Shown here in pieces: positions 1-11,495 of a DNA stretch of 64,000 nt. The notes beneath the pieces were generated by a model that ran no database searches, was not told the origin of the DNA, and saw only the letters and a list, made by a program, of their open reading frames with translations. The DNA comes from Segatella oulorum JCM 14966. GTDB lineage: Bacteria; Bacteroidota; Bacteroidia; Bacteroidales; Bacteroidaceae. The stretch lies in assembly GCF_000613785.1 (NCBI RefSeq), contig NZ_BAJQ01000004.1, forward strand, positions 1-64,000, in the 5' to 3' direction. Positions within the stretch are counted from its first letter, which is position 1. The number at the start of each line of letters is the position of its first letter. The position numbers and the translations under genes were made by a program.

Positions 1-761
1 TCTTTATCGGCATAGACAAGTGCTTTCCGTGGCAATTTAGCTTTCGTCAGGGGTGTTTCTAAGTGTTTCATATCACTTTCATTGGCAGCTGTCGTTTCCT
101 CGGCAAGCACCATTCCGTTTTCATCCGTTACCGTGTGGCGATTGTAACCGAAGTGGAGCTTTCCCATCTTCTTTATCCAACGGGCTTCTGCATCTACGTT
201 AGGCTTGACAACTTCTTTGAGCATGGCTTTCTCCGAAGCCTCCATGTGCTCATCCTCTTTTCTATCCTCAACGACCTCATAGCTCTTACCTCCACGGGGG
301 CGACGGGGAGTATTCGTAATGCTGGCATCAACAATGGCACCACGCTTTACAATGATTCCTTTAGCTTCCAATTGCCGATTAAACTCCGCAAGAAGCGTAT
401 CATACAAATCCGCTTCAACAAGAATGTTGCGAAAACGGCACACAGTAGTACTGTCAGGAACAATATCTTCCATGCCAAGACCTGCAAAGCGACTAAAAGA
501 CAGGCGGTCGTTAACCTGATCTTCAACTTCTCCGTCACTCAGACCATACCAGGTGCGGAGTAATTCAATCTTGAATAAAACAAGGCTGTCATAGCCGGGC
601 CGGCCAGTAGACTTATAGCCTTTTGTATAAGCCACCTCTATTATAGCACGAATAGGTGCCCAATCAATGACTGTGTTTATTTGTGAAAAGAATGTCTGCT
701 TGACCTTTCTTTGACCAAGGGACAGGTCAGCAAAACTGGGAGAGGATAACTTCTGTTTCAT
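1..761 (-). CDS. IS5-family transposase, cut by the left window edge
   Basis: Reverse-strand frame open from an ATG at 761 to the window edge, about 253 codons. The N-terminal part carries a DUF772-like IS5 domain (a WYGLSDGEVEDQVNDR block at about residues 70-85, then PDSTTVCRFR). This is followed by the start of a DDE transposase domain (VDASITNTP, then KMGKLHFGYNRH). The IS5/DUF772 class is recognised from these blocks; the catalytic C-terminus lies outside the window. A 15-bp terminal repeat 49 bp upstream of the start (810-824) marks the element's right end. The copy could be active, as no internal stop is seen. Confidence 0.85.
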   Translation of the reverse strand, partial: MKQKLSSPSFADLSLGQRKVKQTFFSQINTVIDWAPIRAIIEVAYTKGYKSTGRPGYDSLVLFKIELLRTWYGLSDGEVEDQVNDRLSFSRFAGLGMEDIVPDSTTVCRFRNILVEADLYDTLLAEFNRQLEAKGIIVKRGAIVDASITNTPRRPRGGKSYEVVEDRKEDEHMEASEKAMLKEVVKPNVDAEARWIKKMGKLHFGYNRHTVTDENGMVLAEETTAANESDMKHLETPLTKAKLPRKALVYADK

Positions 762-824
762 ACCATAAAGGTACAAAAAATATTTAAGAAAGACAAATTG
801 TAGGAGGAGTTTTGCAGAGGTCTC
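1..824 (-). mobile_element. IS5-family insertion sequence (right part only)
   Basis: The element holds the transposase and ends at the terminal repeat TTTTGCAGAGGTCTC (810-824), which reads inward from the right as GAGACCTCTGCAAAA. The same repeat bounds a small element at 2736-2836. The left end is outside the window, so length and target duplication cannot be read. Confidence 0.75.
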
Positions 825-916
825 AAAACCTGTATTTCTGTCTTTTCTAACACTACTCCTATTCTTATTTTCTTCATTTTTCCTTTCAAAAATTAGTATT
901 TTCCCATTGAAACCCT

Positions 917-924
917 TATCTTTG
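917..924 (+). promoter_or_regulatory. -7 element for the secreted protein gene
   Basis: TATCTTTG fits the Bacteroidetes -7 consensus TAnnTTTG and lies 26 bp before the ATG at 950. No convincing TTTG -33 element at the usual spacing was seen. Confidence 0.45.
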
Positions 925-949
925 TTCACAAAACCAACAATAAACACTT

Positions 950-2587
950 ATGAAAAAGCTATTCGTTCTCATGCTTCTCTGCTGTTACCATGCAACAAAT
1001 ATGCATGCGCAACAATATTTCTCATTGCCCGATATTGACGCCATCAGTTTTAACGGTTCAGGCTATAACATTGACGTTTACACCAAGATTGGCCCCGATC
1101 AATATAGCCGAAAAATCTTACAGTTAAAAAGCAAAGAGACAATATTGGATAAATCTTCGAACATGAATCTGATAAAGTGGGACCTAAATTCATATAAAGA
1201 CACCCTGAGCAGAAAAGATATCGATGATTCTCAAGAAAAATTTATTGAGGCTAAAGACCTGCATACAGCAGATTTCAACTCATATATTGGCAAGACTTTC
1301 ACTATCAACGACAACGGAAAATGGAAACGGAAAAAAGAGAAGTCTACATATGTGCTGAAGTTCTTAAGACCAGAGCTTGCTATCATACAGCAGCTCGTTC
1401 ATGAAGATGGGAAGCGTATATATAACTACTCCACCTTGTCAAGCGACATTCCCGACTCGGTTGTAACCTGGCGCTCCATGAATACGGACCAACTCATACC
1501 ATTGGTTTTGGAAATTAAAGGAGGAAAGAAGATATTCCTGCTCTACGACCGTTACATTCCATATATGATATTTCCCAGTCCGGAAGGTGGGATAATATAT
1601 AGTTCCCTTGATCGACTTAACCCCGTAGCGATAGAAGATGCAGGAGAAAAATATGACGGTTCCAAACCATATAACTTTCAGTATTTCAACATAAAAAGGC
1701 ACTATGGTGTCCAACAGACCGAAACTGGGAAATACATACTATTGAATCGGTTGGGGCAGAATGTGCTGAAAGAAGAGTATGACTCTATCAAATACGACAG
1801 CCGCTTTATCATTGCACAGCGAGGAAACGAGTTTGATGTTTTCAATCTCTACCTTGACAAACTAAATATAGGAAAGCCAAAGGTGGTAAAAGAAGTCGAA
1901 GATACTCAGGTTGGATGTATCGAAGTGTTGAACGAAAAGGGAGCCCTCTACTATGATGAAATGGGACAAGAGATTGGAAGGCCTGACAAGAGGTGGATTG
2001 GACTGTGCGGAACGGTGCCTCACTGGGAACATACCATTCTCAAAAAGAAAGGCTACTATCAACTGCAAATCTACACCAACGGCCCCGGAACACCAATAGA
2101 TAAAGATGAACGCTATTGGCTTTCTGACCTTTTACCAACAGACTCTGTGGCATTCCTTGATGGCCAGAAATCATTTCACCGCACTGGAAACAGCTGGATT
2201 GTCGGCGAGATTGACATGCACCCGGAATGGATAAGAGTAGGCAGAAAAGGGAAATTCGGCATCGTGGCCTATGAATATAAGCAGCCGAAGTTTGCGAGAC
2301 CGAAGTTAATAACCAAACGTGTGTATGATTGGGATGAGAAAACAGAGATTTACCCAACCGTTAAAGTCACGGGAAAAATAATCTTTCCGATAGACAACGA
2401 CTCTATCGTCATGCAACCCGACGGTCTGATTTATTTCTACAAAGATAATAAAGTAGGGATCTTCCCCCGTGACAAAGCCCCCGTCTATGACGAGATAAAA
2501 CAAACCACCCGTTCTTTTTATCACATCACCAAAAATGGCACTCCCGGTTGGCTTGACATCAAGACTGATAAGGAATATTGGGAATAA
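950..2587 (+). CDS. Secreted protein with WG-repeat-like segments
   Basis: A 545-residue protein with a clear N-terminal signal peptide (MKKLF start, hydrophobic stretch, HAQ at about residue 21), so it is exported. No catalytic motif was recognised. The second half has blocks resembling WG beta-repeats: a 'gKYILLNRLGQ..LKEEYDSIKYD' type block near residue 265, a 'GRKGKFGIVAYEYK' type near 430, and 'NKVGIFPRDKAPVYDEI' near 505. It stands alone between an IS end and a MITE, with no operon partner. Function is unknown; a WG-repeat cell-envelope protein is the best description. Confidence 0.6.
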   Translation: MKKLFVLMLLCCYHATNMHAQQYFSLPDIDAISFNGSGYNIDVYTKIGPDQYSRKILQLKSKETILDKSSNMNLIKWDLNSYKDTLSRKDIDDSQEKFIEAKDLHTADFNSYIGKTFTINDNGKWKRKKEKSTYVLKFLRPELAIIQQLVHEDGKRIYNYSTLSSDIPDSVVTWRSMNTDQLIPLVLEIKGGKKIFLLYDRYIPYMIFPSPEGGIIYSSLDRLNPVAIEDAGEKYDGSKPYNFQYFNIKRHYGVQQTETGKYILLNRLGQNVLKEEYDSIKYDSRFIIAQRGNEFDVFNLYLDKLNIGKPKVVKEVEDTQVGCIEVLNEKGALYYDEMGQEIGRPDKRWIGLCGTVPHWEHTILKKKGYYQLQIYTNGPGTPIDKDERYWLSDLLPTDSVAFLDGQKSFHRTGNSWIVGEIDMHPEWIRVGRKGKFGIVAYEYKQPKFARPKLITKRVYDWDEKTEIYPTVKVTGKIIFPIDNDSIVMQPDGLIYFYKDNKVGIFPRDKAPVYDEIKQTTRSFYHITKNGTPGWLDIKTDKEYWE

Positions 2588-2694
2588 ACCGGCTGGGATA
2601 ATAGATGTTTGGCAAGTAAATAACCTCCCGAATGTCTATTACGCCCAAAATCCGATACGGTTCAATAATGACATCGTTCGCGAGAGTGTAAAGT

Positions 2695-2735
2695 AAACTG
2701 TGTCATGCTACAATAAAATTAGTTTTACACAGTTT
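2695..2735. repeat. 9-bp inverted repeat abutting the MITE
   Basis: AAACTGTGT (2695-2703) and ACACAGTTT (2727-2735) form a perfect inverted repeat with a 23-bp loop. The right arm ends exactly where the MITE begins. It could be a weak terminator for the upstream gene, or the remnant of an older insertion-sequence end; nothing decides between these. Confidence 0.4.
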
Positions 2736-2836
2736 GAGACCTCTGCAAAAGTCTTTTTACACTTAAAAGCTACTATTGATAATCAATGAGTTATATTTAT
2801 GATTTCGCTATCTATATGAGGTTTTGCAGAGGTCTC
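2736..2836. mobile_element. 101-bp MITE with IS5-type terminal repeats
   Basis: GAGACCTCTGCAAAA (2736-2750) and its exact reverse complement (2822-2836) bound 71 bp of AT-rich sequence with no open frame. The same 15 bp forms the right end of the IS at 810-824, so the transposase of that IS family probably mobilised this element in trans. No clear target-site duplication is visible. Confidence 0.75.
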
Positions 2837-2887
2837 AGTGGGATGATAAAAAAAATCAAGATGCTCACAAAAAAGTTATCACAAACC

Positions 2888-2918
2888 TTGGCACGTGATT
2901 ACTTTTTTGTTATCTTTG
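2888..2918 (+). promoter_or_regulatory. hicA promoter (-33 and -7)
   Basis: TTG (2888-2890), 20 nt, then TATCTTTG (2911-2918) is an ideal Bacteroidetes promoter 33 bp before hicA. It lies just downstream of the MITE, so transcription does not depend on that element. Confidence 0.7.
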
Positions 2919-2951
2919 CATAGTCATTAAGACAAAGAGTTCATTTACATC

Positions 2952-3137
2952 ATGAAACATTCTGAACTAATTCGAGCCTTGAAAAAGGCGGGGTGTCTAT
3001 TGAAACGGCATGGTGCGTCGCATGACATTTGGATCAATCCCAAGACGGGAGCAAGAGCAAGTGTGCCGAGACACGGAAGTAAAGAAATCAAAGAAAAGAC
3101 TGCAAAGTCAATTCTTGATGACCTTTTGAATGAGTAA
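2952..3137 (+). CDS. hicA: HicA mRNA interferase toxin
   Basis: A 61-residue protein of normal HicA length. It has the family's dsRBD-like fold signature: 'LIRALKKAGC', the catalytic-histidine block RHGASHDIW (about residues 19-27), and PRHG near residue 39. HicA toxins cleave mRNA and are neutralised by the downstream HicB. The promoter lies immediately upstream and hicB follows after 91 bp, in the usual toxin-first order for this family. Confidence 0.9.
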   Translation: MKHSELIRALKKAGCLLKRHGASHDIWINPKTGARASVPRHGSKEIKEKTAKSILDDLLNE

Positions 3138-3228
3138 AAGGGTGTCATCGCCATTCATCGGCGGAGGCATCTCTCCAAAGAATGAGAACGGATGGAATAG
3201 AACTTTTAATGTATAAAACGATAACGAT

Positions 3229-3633
3229 ATGGAAAAGGTAATTGCAAAAGTCGAGCGAGAGGTTGGCGAAAGAAACTTTTCGTGCTACATGAGCGTAAAA
3301 AGTGTACATGCAGGCGTATTGGGACAAGGTAATTCTGCAAGGGAAGCCATGGCCGATATGCTTCAAGGGTGGGAGGATACGAAAGACGATTTGAGAGCGT
3401 GTGGCATCGAAGTCCCGCCCATTGACATTAAATATAAATTCGATATCGGAGCTTTGTTCAATTATTACGATTTCATCAATGTTGCAGGCGTATCCAGAGA
3501 AATAGGCATCAGCTCTGCAGTCATGCGTCAATATGCCACAGGAGCAAGAAAGCCAAGCCAAGAACGAAAGGAACAAATCATAAAAGGAATCAAGGCGCTT
3601 GCCAAGAAAATAGAGTCGGTGAGCGTCAGTTAA
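3229..3633 (+). CDS. hicB: HicB antitoxin with C-terminal HTH
   Basis: A 134-residue protein with an N-terminal partly degraded RNase H-like HicB domain ('FSCYMSVKS..AGVLGQGNSAREAMADMLQGW', about residues 17-50). The C-terminal helix-turn-helix segment includes 'NVAGVSREIGISSAVMRQYATGARKPS' across about residues 84-110. HicB binds and blocks HicA, and the HTH probably autorepresses the operon. A terminator follows 46 bp after the stop. Confidence 0.88.
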   Translation: MEKVIAKVEREVGERNFSCYMSVKSVHAGVLGQGNSAREAMADMLQGWEDTKDDLRACGIEVPPIDIKYKFDIGALFNYYDFINVAGVSREIGISSAVMRQYATGARKPSQERKEQIIKGIKALAKKIESVSVS

Positions 3634-3679
3634 TGGGCGATTGAAGGCCTATACTTCAATGTTTGAAAAGAACTCTTTA

Positions 3680-3712
3680 AACCGTCTGCATGCGAATGTA
3701 GGCGGTTTTTCC
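3680..3712 (+). terminator. Intrinsic terminator of hicAB
   Basis: The arms AACCGTCTGCAT and ATGTAGGCGGTT pair with two G-U wobbles around a short GCGA loop, and are followed by a T run. This closes the hicAB transcript. Confidence 0.8.
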
Positions 3713-3719
3713 GTCCTAC

Positions 3720-3829
3720 CGAGCAAAAAGCAACCTTATTGCCCCGCAAAATAGCAGCAATCGCTGGCAAAAGCTGTCCACATTACCAACAAAATGCGCC
3801 GCCTTTGCCTCCGCAATGCGATGATAGCA
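3720..3829. repeat. 22-bp degenerate repeat cluster, locus A (5 units)
   Basis: Five consecutive 22-nt units begin at 3720, 3742, 3764, 3786 and 3808. Each has a GCAAAA or ACAAAA tract near its left end, a GC-containing centre and a weaker T-rich right part. The fifth is poor. It fills the space between the hicB terminator and the next promoter. It matches the periodicity of five other intergenic loci in this window. Confidence 0.5.
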
Positions 3830-3938
3830 ATATCCGAGCTGTCCTGAACAGGGACAGCACACCGCCTTCCGCACACACAAAAAGAGCGACTTAAAAAGGC
3901 CAAACCATTATCTTTTGGTGATTTTAAGCTTCATTTAT

Positions 3939-3969
3939 TTGCACAATACGCAAAAGAGTATTACTTTTG
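3939..3969 (+). promoter_or_regulatory. Promoter of the small-protein/DUF5053 pair
   Basis: TTTG ending at 3941, 20 nt, then TACTTTTG (3962-3969). The first ATG follows at 3991, about 15 nt after the expected start of transcription. Confidence 0.7.
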
Positions 3970-3990
3970 CAATACCCATCCATAGAAGCT

Positions 3991-4122
3991 ATGCAATACA
4001 CCGAAAAAGAAGATGAGCTGATACAAGCGCTCAGGAACTACCGAAAAGCCTATCCAAATGGTGAGCGAAATCTTGAAATCTACATCATGGAGCTGGTTTA
4101 TGAGCTCATGGAACACGCGTAA
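3991..4122 (+). CDS. Small protein (43 aa) upstream of DUF5053 gene
   Basis: Short frame with ATG at 3991 and TAA at 4120-4122. It encodes a charged, probably helical protein (MQYTEKEDELIQALRNYRK, then ELVYELMEHA at the end) with no signal or membrane segment. A consensus promoter sits directly upstream and the DUF5053 gene follows after 40 bp, so the two are likely co-transcribed. Function is unknown. The good promoter placement and coding-like composition support it as a real gene. Confidence 0.6.
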   Translation: MQYTEKEDELIQALRNYRKAYPNGERNLEIYIMELVYELMEHA

Positions 4123-4162
4123 ATAACCGTTCTCCTTGCGAGGGCACAACAAAAAAAACAAG

Positions 4163-4408
4163 ATGGAAATCATTGCAAAACAGCAGAAAACGACAACTCG
4201 CCAGGTGCTGGCCGATGTCTATGAGGAAATTAATTGGGCCTATTTGGCCAAGAATTATTTCGGTAAATCGCGTTCATGGCTCTATCACAAATTCAGCGGA
4301 ACAAACAATGGTGTGCCCGATGACTTTAGCGATGTTGACCGCGAACGGCTGAAAAGTTCGCTCCAAGACATTGCAGAACACATCAGGCAAGCAGCAGATA
4401 GGCTCTGA
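4163..4408 (+). CDS. DUF5053 family protein (copy 1)
   Basis: An 81-residue protein starting at the ATG at 4163; a TTG in frame at 4136 would add nine residues but is less likely. The family core is visible: 'INWAYLAKNYFGKSRSWLYHKF' at about residues 22-43, then 'LKSSLQDIAEHIRQAADRL' at the C-terminus. DUF5053 proteins are small, Bacteroidetes-specific and uncharacterised; the helical core looks HTH-like (inference). A clear paralogue lies at 21725-21979, on the other side of the polysaccharide cluster. Confidence 0.78.
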   Translation: MEIIAKQQKTTTRQVLADVYEEINWAYLAKNYFGKSRSWLYHKFSGTNNGVPDDFSDVDRERLKSSLQDIAEHIRQAADRL

Positions 4409-4683
4409 TGTGCCATCTGATGGTTGCGCATGGAGCGCCGCTGTACACACTTTGTACCAGGACGTTCCTGCTGCTACACCATCGAAAACAGCGCTTAAAA
4501 TAGAAAGACAAACATTGTAAAGACAATCCACCATCAGGGAAACAGCAATGCTAAGCCGCGAACCCCATGCGGATAAGCCTCACACAGCAGTATGCCGTTC
4601 ACGCAGATAGGCCGTCCTCGGTTCGCCATCTCCCCATGAAGGGTGCCTTCACGCCTGCCCCTTTTATTTTCAAAGCAAAAGCC

Positions 4684-4713
4684 TTTGTTTCTCGTTTATT
4701 TTTTATACATTTG
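4684..4713 (+). promoter_or_regulatory. Probable promoter of the polysaccharide operon
   Basis: TTTG (4684-4687), 18 nt, then TACATTTG (4706-4713). The next substantial gene is ugd at 5003, which leaves a leader of about 285 nt. No inverted repeats flanking the promoter were seen, so phase inversion is not suggested. Confidence 0.6.
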
Positions 4714-5002
4714 CACATGCAGAACGGAAATGCTACGAACCAAACTGTAGGCAAATAGACATTGACGATGCATGATGCTCACTTTTGACGCGTAAAAACA
4801 AACCGCAGCGCACGTTTCAATCAGAAAGTGCACCCCGTCGACCTGCGCATCGTGCCCTGTCAATGGAACAGCATTTGCTTCAAAGCGGTGGGGTTGCGCA
4901 TGGATTACAGGCCGCTTCCGATGTTTACACATGTCGGAAGGAGGCAGAAGTATGTCCACTTACGGCGCAACACACGCATTTCCACCATCTTAACATCAAG
5001 CA
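4714..5002 (+). other. Long untranslated leader before ugd
   Basis: About 285 nt between the promoter and ugd. A 13-codon frame starts at 4718 (ATG CAG AAC) and stops at 4757-4759; there is no sizeable gene. No upxY-type antiterminator gene precedes the cluster, unlike many Bacteroides capsule loci. The leader might carry a processive-antitermination or attenuation site, but no specific structure was resolved. The segment 4409-4683 upstream holds nothing recognisable. Confidence 0.35.
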
Positions 5003-6321
5003 ATGAAAGATTTTAAAGACCTGAAAATTGCTGTCGCCGGCACCGGATATGTGGGCCTCAGCATGGCCACCCTGCTGGCACAACACCACGAAGTGACGGC
5101 CGTTGATGTCGTTTCCGAAAAGATTGATCTCATCAACCATCGCCAGTCGCCCATTCAAGACGATTACATCGAGCAGTATCTGCGCGAGAAACCTCTGCGA
5201 CTGACGGCCACATTGGATGCCGACATGGCCTACAAAGATGCCGACTTTGTGGTGATTGCCACACCAACGAACTACGATCCGGCAAAAAACTATTTCGACA
5301 CCACCCACGTAGAAGAGGTCATCGACAAGGTGCTCAGCGTCAATCCGTCGGCCACGATGGTGGTCAAATCCACCATTCCCGTGGGCTATACGCGCCAGTT
5401 GTATGTGAAATATGCACAGCAAGGCGCGGCGCAATTCAACCTGTTGTTTGCACCCGAGTTCCTCAGAGAGAGCAAAGCCCTCTACGATAACCTCTACCCC
5501 ACACGCATCATCGTGGGCTATCCCAAGCTCATCCCCGGCGAAACAGCTGAGAATGAGGCCATTAAAAAGGTGACAAATCCCGACAACATGCGCCGACAGG
5601 CTGAGGTTTTTGCCCGTCTGTTGCAGGAAGGTGCCCTCAAAACCGACATCCCCACCCTCTTCATGGGCATGAAAGAGGCCGAGGCTGTGAAGCTCTTTGC
5701 CAACACCTATTTGGCACTTCGCGTGTCTTATTTCAATGAGTTAGACACCTATGCCGAAGTAAAAGGCCTTGACACCCAAGCCATTATCAACGGCGTTTGC
5801 TTAGACCCTCGCATCGGAAATCACTACAACAACCCCTCATTTGGCTACGGAGCTACTGCCTTCCCAAAGACACGAAGCAGCTGTTGGCCAACTATCAGGA
5901 CGTGCCCGAGAACTTAATTCAGGCCATTGTCGAAAGCAACCGCACCCGAAAGGACTTCATTGCCGATCAAGTGCTCAAGCGCGCGGGCTACTATAACTAC
6001 AGCGAGGAGACCAATTATGCGCCTCACGACGAGCGAGAAGTCATCATTGGCGTCTACCGTCTGACGATGAAAAGCCACTCAGACAACTTCCGTCAAAGCT
6101 CCATCCAGGGCATCATGAAGCGCATCAAAGCCAAAGGTGCCCGCGTAATCATCTACGAACCCACCCTCGACGATGGCACAACCTTCTTCGGAAGCCGCGT
6201 CGTCAACGACCTCTCGCAATTCAAATCCCAAGCCAACGCCATCATTGCCAACCGCTACGACAGCGTGTTAGACGATGTAAAAACGAAGGTTTACACCCGC
6301 GATTTGTTCAGAAGAGATTAG
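5003..6321 (+). pseudogene. ugd: UDP-glucose 6-dehydrogenase, frameshifted at the active site
   Basis: NAD-dependent oxidation of UDP-glucose to UDP-glucuronate, a sugar donor for the surface polysaccharide. The N-terminal Rossmann motif GTGYVGLS (about residues 14-21), '[21 protein letters not shown]' and '[18 protein letters not shown]' match the E. coli Ugd type closely. One base is missing at about 5852: inserting a G restores GGYCLPKDT, which carries the catalytic cysteine, and gives a 439-residue protein of normal length. As written, frame 1 stops at 5917 and the C-terminal half reads in another frame to 6321. It is either a true null or a consensus error; the intact second half favours the latter. 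Confidence 0.85.
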
Positions 6322-6369
6322 GAAGAGGAAACGATTAAATAAAAATACGATTCACTTAAAGCAACACTT

Positions 6370-7116
6370 ATGATTACATTTATGATTCAGGCGCGTGTTG
6401 GTTCGACACGATTGCCCAACAAAATTCTCTTGCCTTTTTATCAAAACAAGTGTATTCTGCAACTGTTGCTTGACAAGCTCAGGCAAGTTGATGGCACAAA
6501 CATCGTCATTGCCACCTCGAAAGCTCCACAAAATGACGCCATTGAGTACTTAGCCAAGCAAGAGAACGTGCTGTGTTTCCGGGGTGAAGAGAACGATGTG
6601 TTGCAACGATTCATCGACGCTGCCCACGCTTTTGATGCAGAACGACTCATTCGCATCTGCTCTGACAATCCCTTTTTAGAGCTTCATTCCATCCGAAAAT
6701 TGGTGGAAAAGGCGCGGCAGAGCAACTGCGATTACATGAGTTTCAACATCAATGACACCCCATCCATCAAGACACACTATGGCTTTTGGACGGAATATGT
6801 GACGCGTAAAGCCTTGGAAAGGGTGAAAGAGGCTACGCAAGAACCGCTTTATCACGAGCATGTCACCAACTATATTTACAGCCATCCCGACGATTTTTCT
6901 ATCGAATGGATTGCCGGACCGGCTGTTTTGGCGACCCATACGCACGTGAGATTAACCACCGACACGCCATCTGATTTCGAGACAGCACAACAGGTTTATG
7001 GTGCACTTTGCAGCAAAAATCCCTACCCTTCCATTGAGGAGGTCATCGATTTCTTAGACCATCACCCCGCGCTCTACCAAGAAATGGAGGCGCAAATCAA
7101 GCAAAACAGCAAATAA
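6370..7116 (+). CDS. Cytidylyltransferase, probable CMP-KDN/CMP-nonulosonate synthetase
   Basis: A 248-residue nucleotidyltransferase of the CTP_transf_3 (SpsF-like) group, with the nucleotide-binding start 'IQARVGSTRLPNKIL' at about residues 6-20 and 'RICSDNPFLELHSI' near residue 97. It is followed by a NeuB-type synthase and a KdsC-like phosphatase, the same trio that makes CMP-KDN in Bacteroides thetaiotaomicron (BT1713-BT1715). The inferred role is therefore activation of KDN or a related nonulosonic acid with CTP. Substrate specificity cannot be read from the sequence. Confidence 0.75.
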   Translation: MITFMIQARVGSTRLPNKILLPFYQNKCILQLLLDKLRQVDGTNIVIATSKAPQNDAIEYLAKQENVLCFRGEENDVLQRFIDAAHAFDAERLIRICSDNPFLELHSIRKLVEKARQSNCDYMSFNINDTPSIKTHYGFWTEYVTRKALERVKEATQEPLYHEHVTNYIYSHPDDFSIEWIAGPAVLATHTHVRLTTDTPSDFETAQQVYGALCSKNPYPSIEEVIDFLDHHPALYQEMEAQIKQNSK

Positions 7117-7126
7117 ACGCAACGAT

Positions 7127-9943
<2,817 letters not shown>

Positions 9944-9947
<4 letters not shown>

Positions 9948-10957
9948 CGCAACCCTTTCGACAGTCAACACCATCTATCTTCGTAGTCACCTCCCCTTTT
10001 CAAGCGCTTTGTGCATTTAATGCCATCAAAGCATTTGAAATCACCGACTATCGCTTCTACTTAGCACTCATCGAAGACATTCGTAATGAGCAACTCTTTA
10101 CGCTTTTCCAACAGCAAGGCATTGCTTATGAGGTCGTAAACATCGAAAATTTAACGAGATCAGACCGCTTACAGTTCCTTTTACCACACTTCTCGAGATA
10201 CAAAAGATTGTTTATTGGCGACGCACGCAACATCTCTCAATACTTCATTGGCCTGTCGAAAGTGAGCAATGGCGGCTGCATGGTCTATTTAGATGATGGC
10301 AACGACAATATCTTTCTGCTGAAAGGATATCAGCCCAAAGTAGGAAAACGAGTGCAGTTATTCCAATCTTTATTCGCATGGGCATGCAAATTGCGGGGCA
10401 TTAACAACCATAACAACATCTACACCGTCTATGGAGATATTCCCAATCCTGCCTTCCATATTCGGCAAAACGATTTCCAACAGGTAGCCCATCAGCAGAA
10501 TCATGGCGACCTGCGCAATGTCTTTTTCATCGGAACCAACTACGATCGCTTTTGCGAACCGGGCAATTTACCACTCGATGGGGTGATGCACAACTTAGAA
10601 ACCACTTTCAAGGCGTTGCAAGAACAATATGGAGACCGCCACACCGTCTATTATATTCCCCACGGAAGAGATACCCACGACTTGCCCAAAACACTCTGCA
10701 AAAAGTACAATGTGCAATATGTGCGCCCCAAAGTAACGGTGGAACTCTTCCTCGCCAACCTCGGTTACCAGCCCTTTTACGTGTTGGGCTACACCTCAAC
10801 GGCGCTCTATAACATCAAATTATTGTTTCCACAGACCCGCATTGAGAACGTGGTTTTCAACGTAGAAGCCTCCAACGACTTCATCAAACAAATTGAAGTT
10901 GTCACCGATTACTACGAACATCATGGCATCAAAACCATCTATGCCGAAGAGAAATAA
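9944..10957 (+). CDS. Putative sialyltransferase-like glycosyltransferase (GT52/polyST type)
   Basis: A 337-residue soluble protein opening with 'IFVVTSPFQALCAFNAI' (about residues 12-28) and carrying 'YLDDGNDNI' (near 118) and a late 'VLGYTSTALYNIKLLFP' (near 280). These features resemble the GT-B fold of GT52 lipooligosaccharide sialyltransferases and bacterial polysialyltransferases. Its place directly after the nonulosonate genes makes it the best candidate for transferring KDN from CMP-KDN. The assignment rests on remote similarity and context. Confidence 0.5.
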
Positions 10958-10972
10958 ATCAAGAAGCAAAAC

Positions 10973-11485
10973 ATGATATTCTTTTCTCAACTACGGTTAG
11001 CGAAAAATCGCCTCCTGAAATGGTGGCACACACACAGAGCTAAGCGCATGTTAGGTGGTTATGGTGAAGGGCTTGAGGTAAACAGAAAATGCTTGTTTAC
11101 GCAACAGACCATCGTAAACGAACACTGTTGCTTTAATGGTATGCAGATTCTTGGTGGTGGAAAGGTTCGCATTGGCCGCTATTTTCATTCAGGCACAGAA
11201 TGTATGCTGATCACCAGAAACCACAACTACGAAGGCTGTCAAATACCTTATGACAGCACTTATATAGACAAAGGCATCACAATTGGCGACTTTGTGTGGC
11301 TCGGAAACCGCGTCATCATCATGGGAGGGGTGAGCATTGGCGAAGGAGCTATCATCGCTGCGGGAGCTGTAGTCACACGAGATGTGCCGAGATGTGCCAT
11401 TGTTGGCGGCAATCCTGCACAAATAATCAAATATAGAGATATCGCTCATTTTGACCAACTCAAACAAGAGCAAAAGTTCCATTAA
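10973..11485 (+). CDS. Hexapeptide-repeat acyltransferase
   Basis: A 170-residue left-handed beta-helix acyltransferase of the WbbJ/maltose O-acetyltransferase group. Hexapeptide turns are visible around '[22 protein letters not shown]' (about residues 102-123), and the ending is '[23 protein letters not shown]'. It probably O- or N-acetylates a sugar of the repeat unit using acetyl-CoA in the cytoplasm. It is one of three such genes in the cluster. Confidence 0.8.
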   Translation: MIFFSQLRLAKNRLLKWWHTHRAKRMLGGYGEGLEVNRKCLFTQQTIVNEHCCFNGMQILGGGKVRIGRYFHSGTECMLITRNHNYEGCQIPYDSTYIDKGITIGDFVWLGNRVIIMGGVSIGEGAIIAAGAVVTRDVPRCAIVGGNPAQIIKYRDIAHFDQLKQEQKFH

Positions 11486-11495
11486 GCCTCTTTAA

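Noticed and set aside
4409..5002. Invertible capsule promoter
   Set aside because: No inverted repeats flanking the promoter at 4684-4713 and no recombinase gene nearby.
5852..5853. Programmed ribosomal frameshifting in ugd and the other broken genes
   Set aside because: No slippery heptamer or downstream pseudoknot was seen, families are not known to use it, and the breaks fall at unrelated positions in six families.
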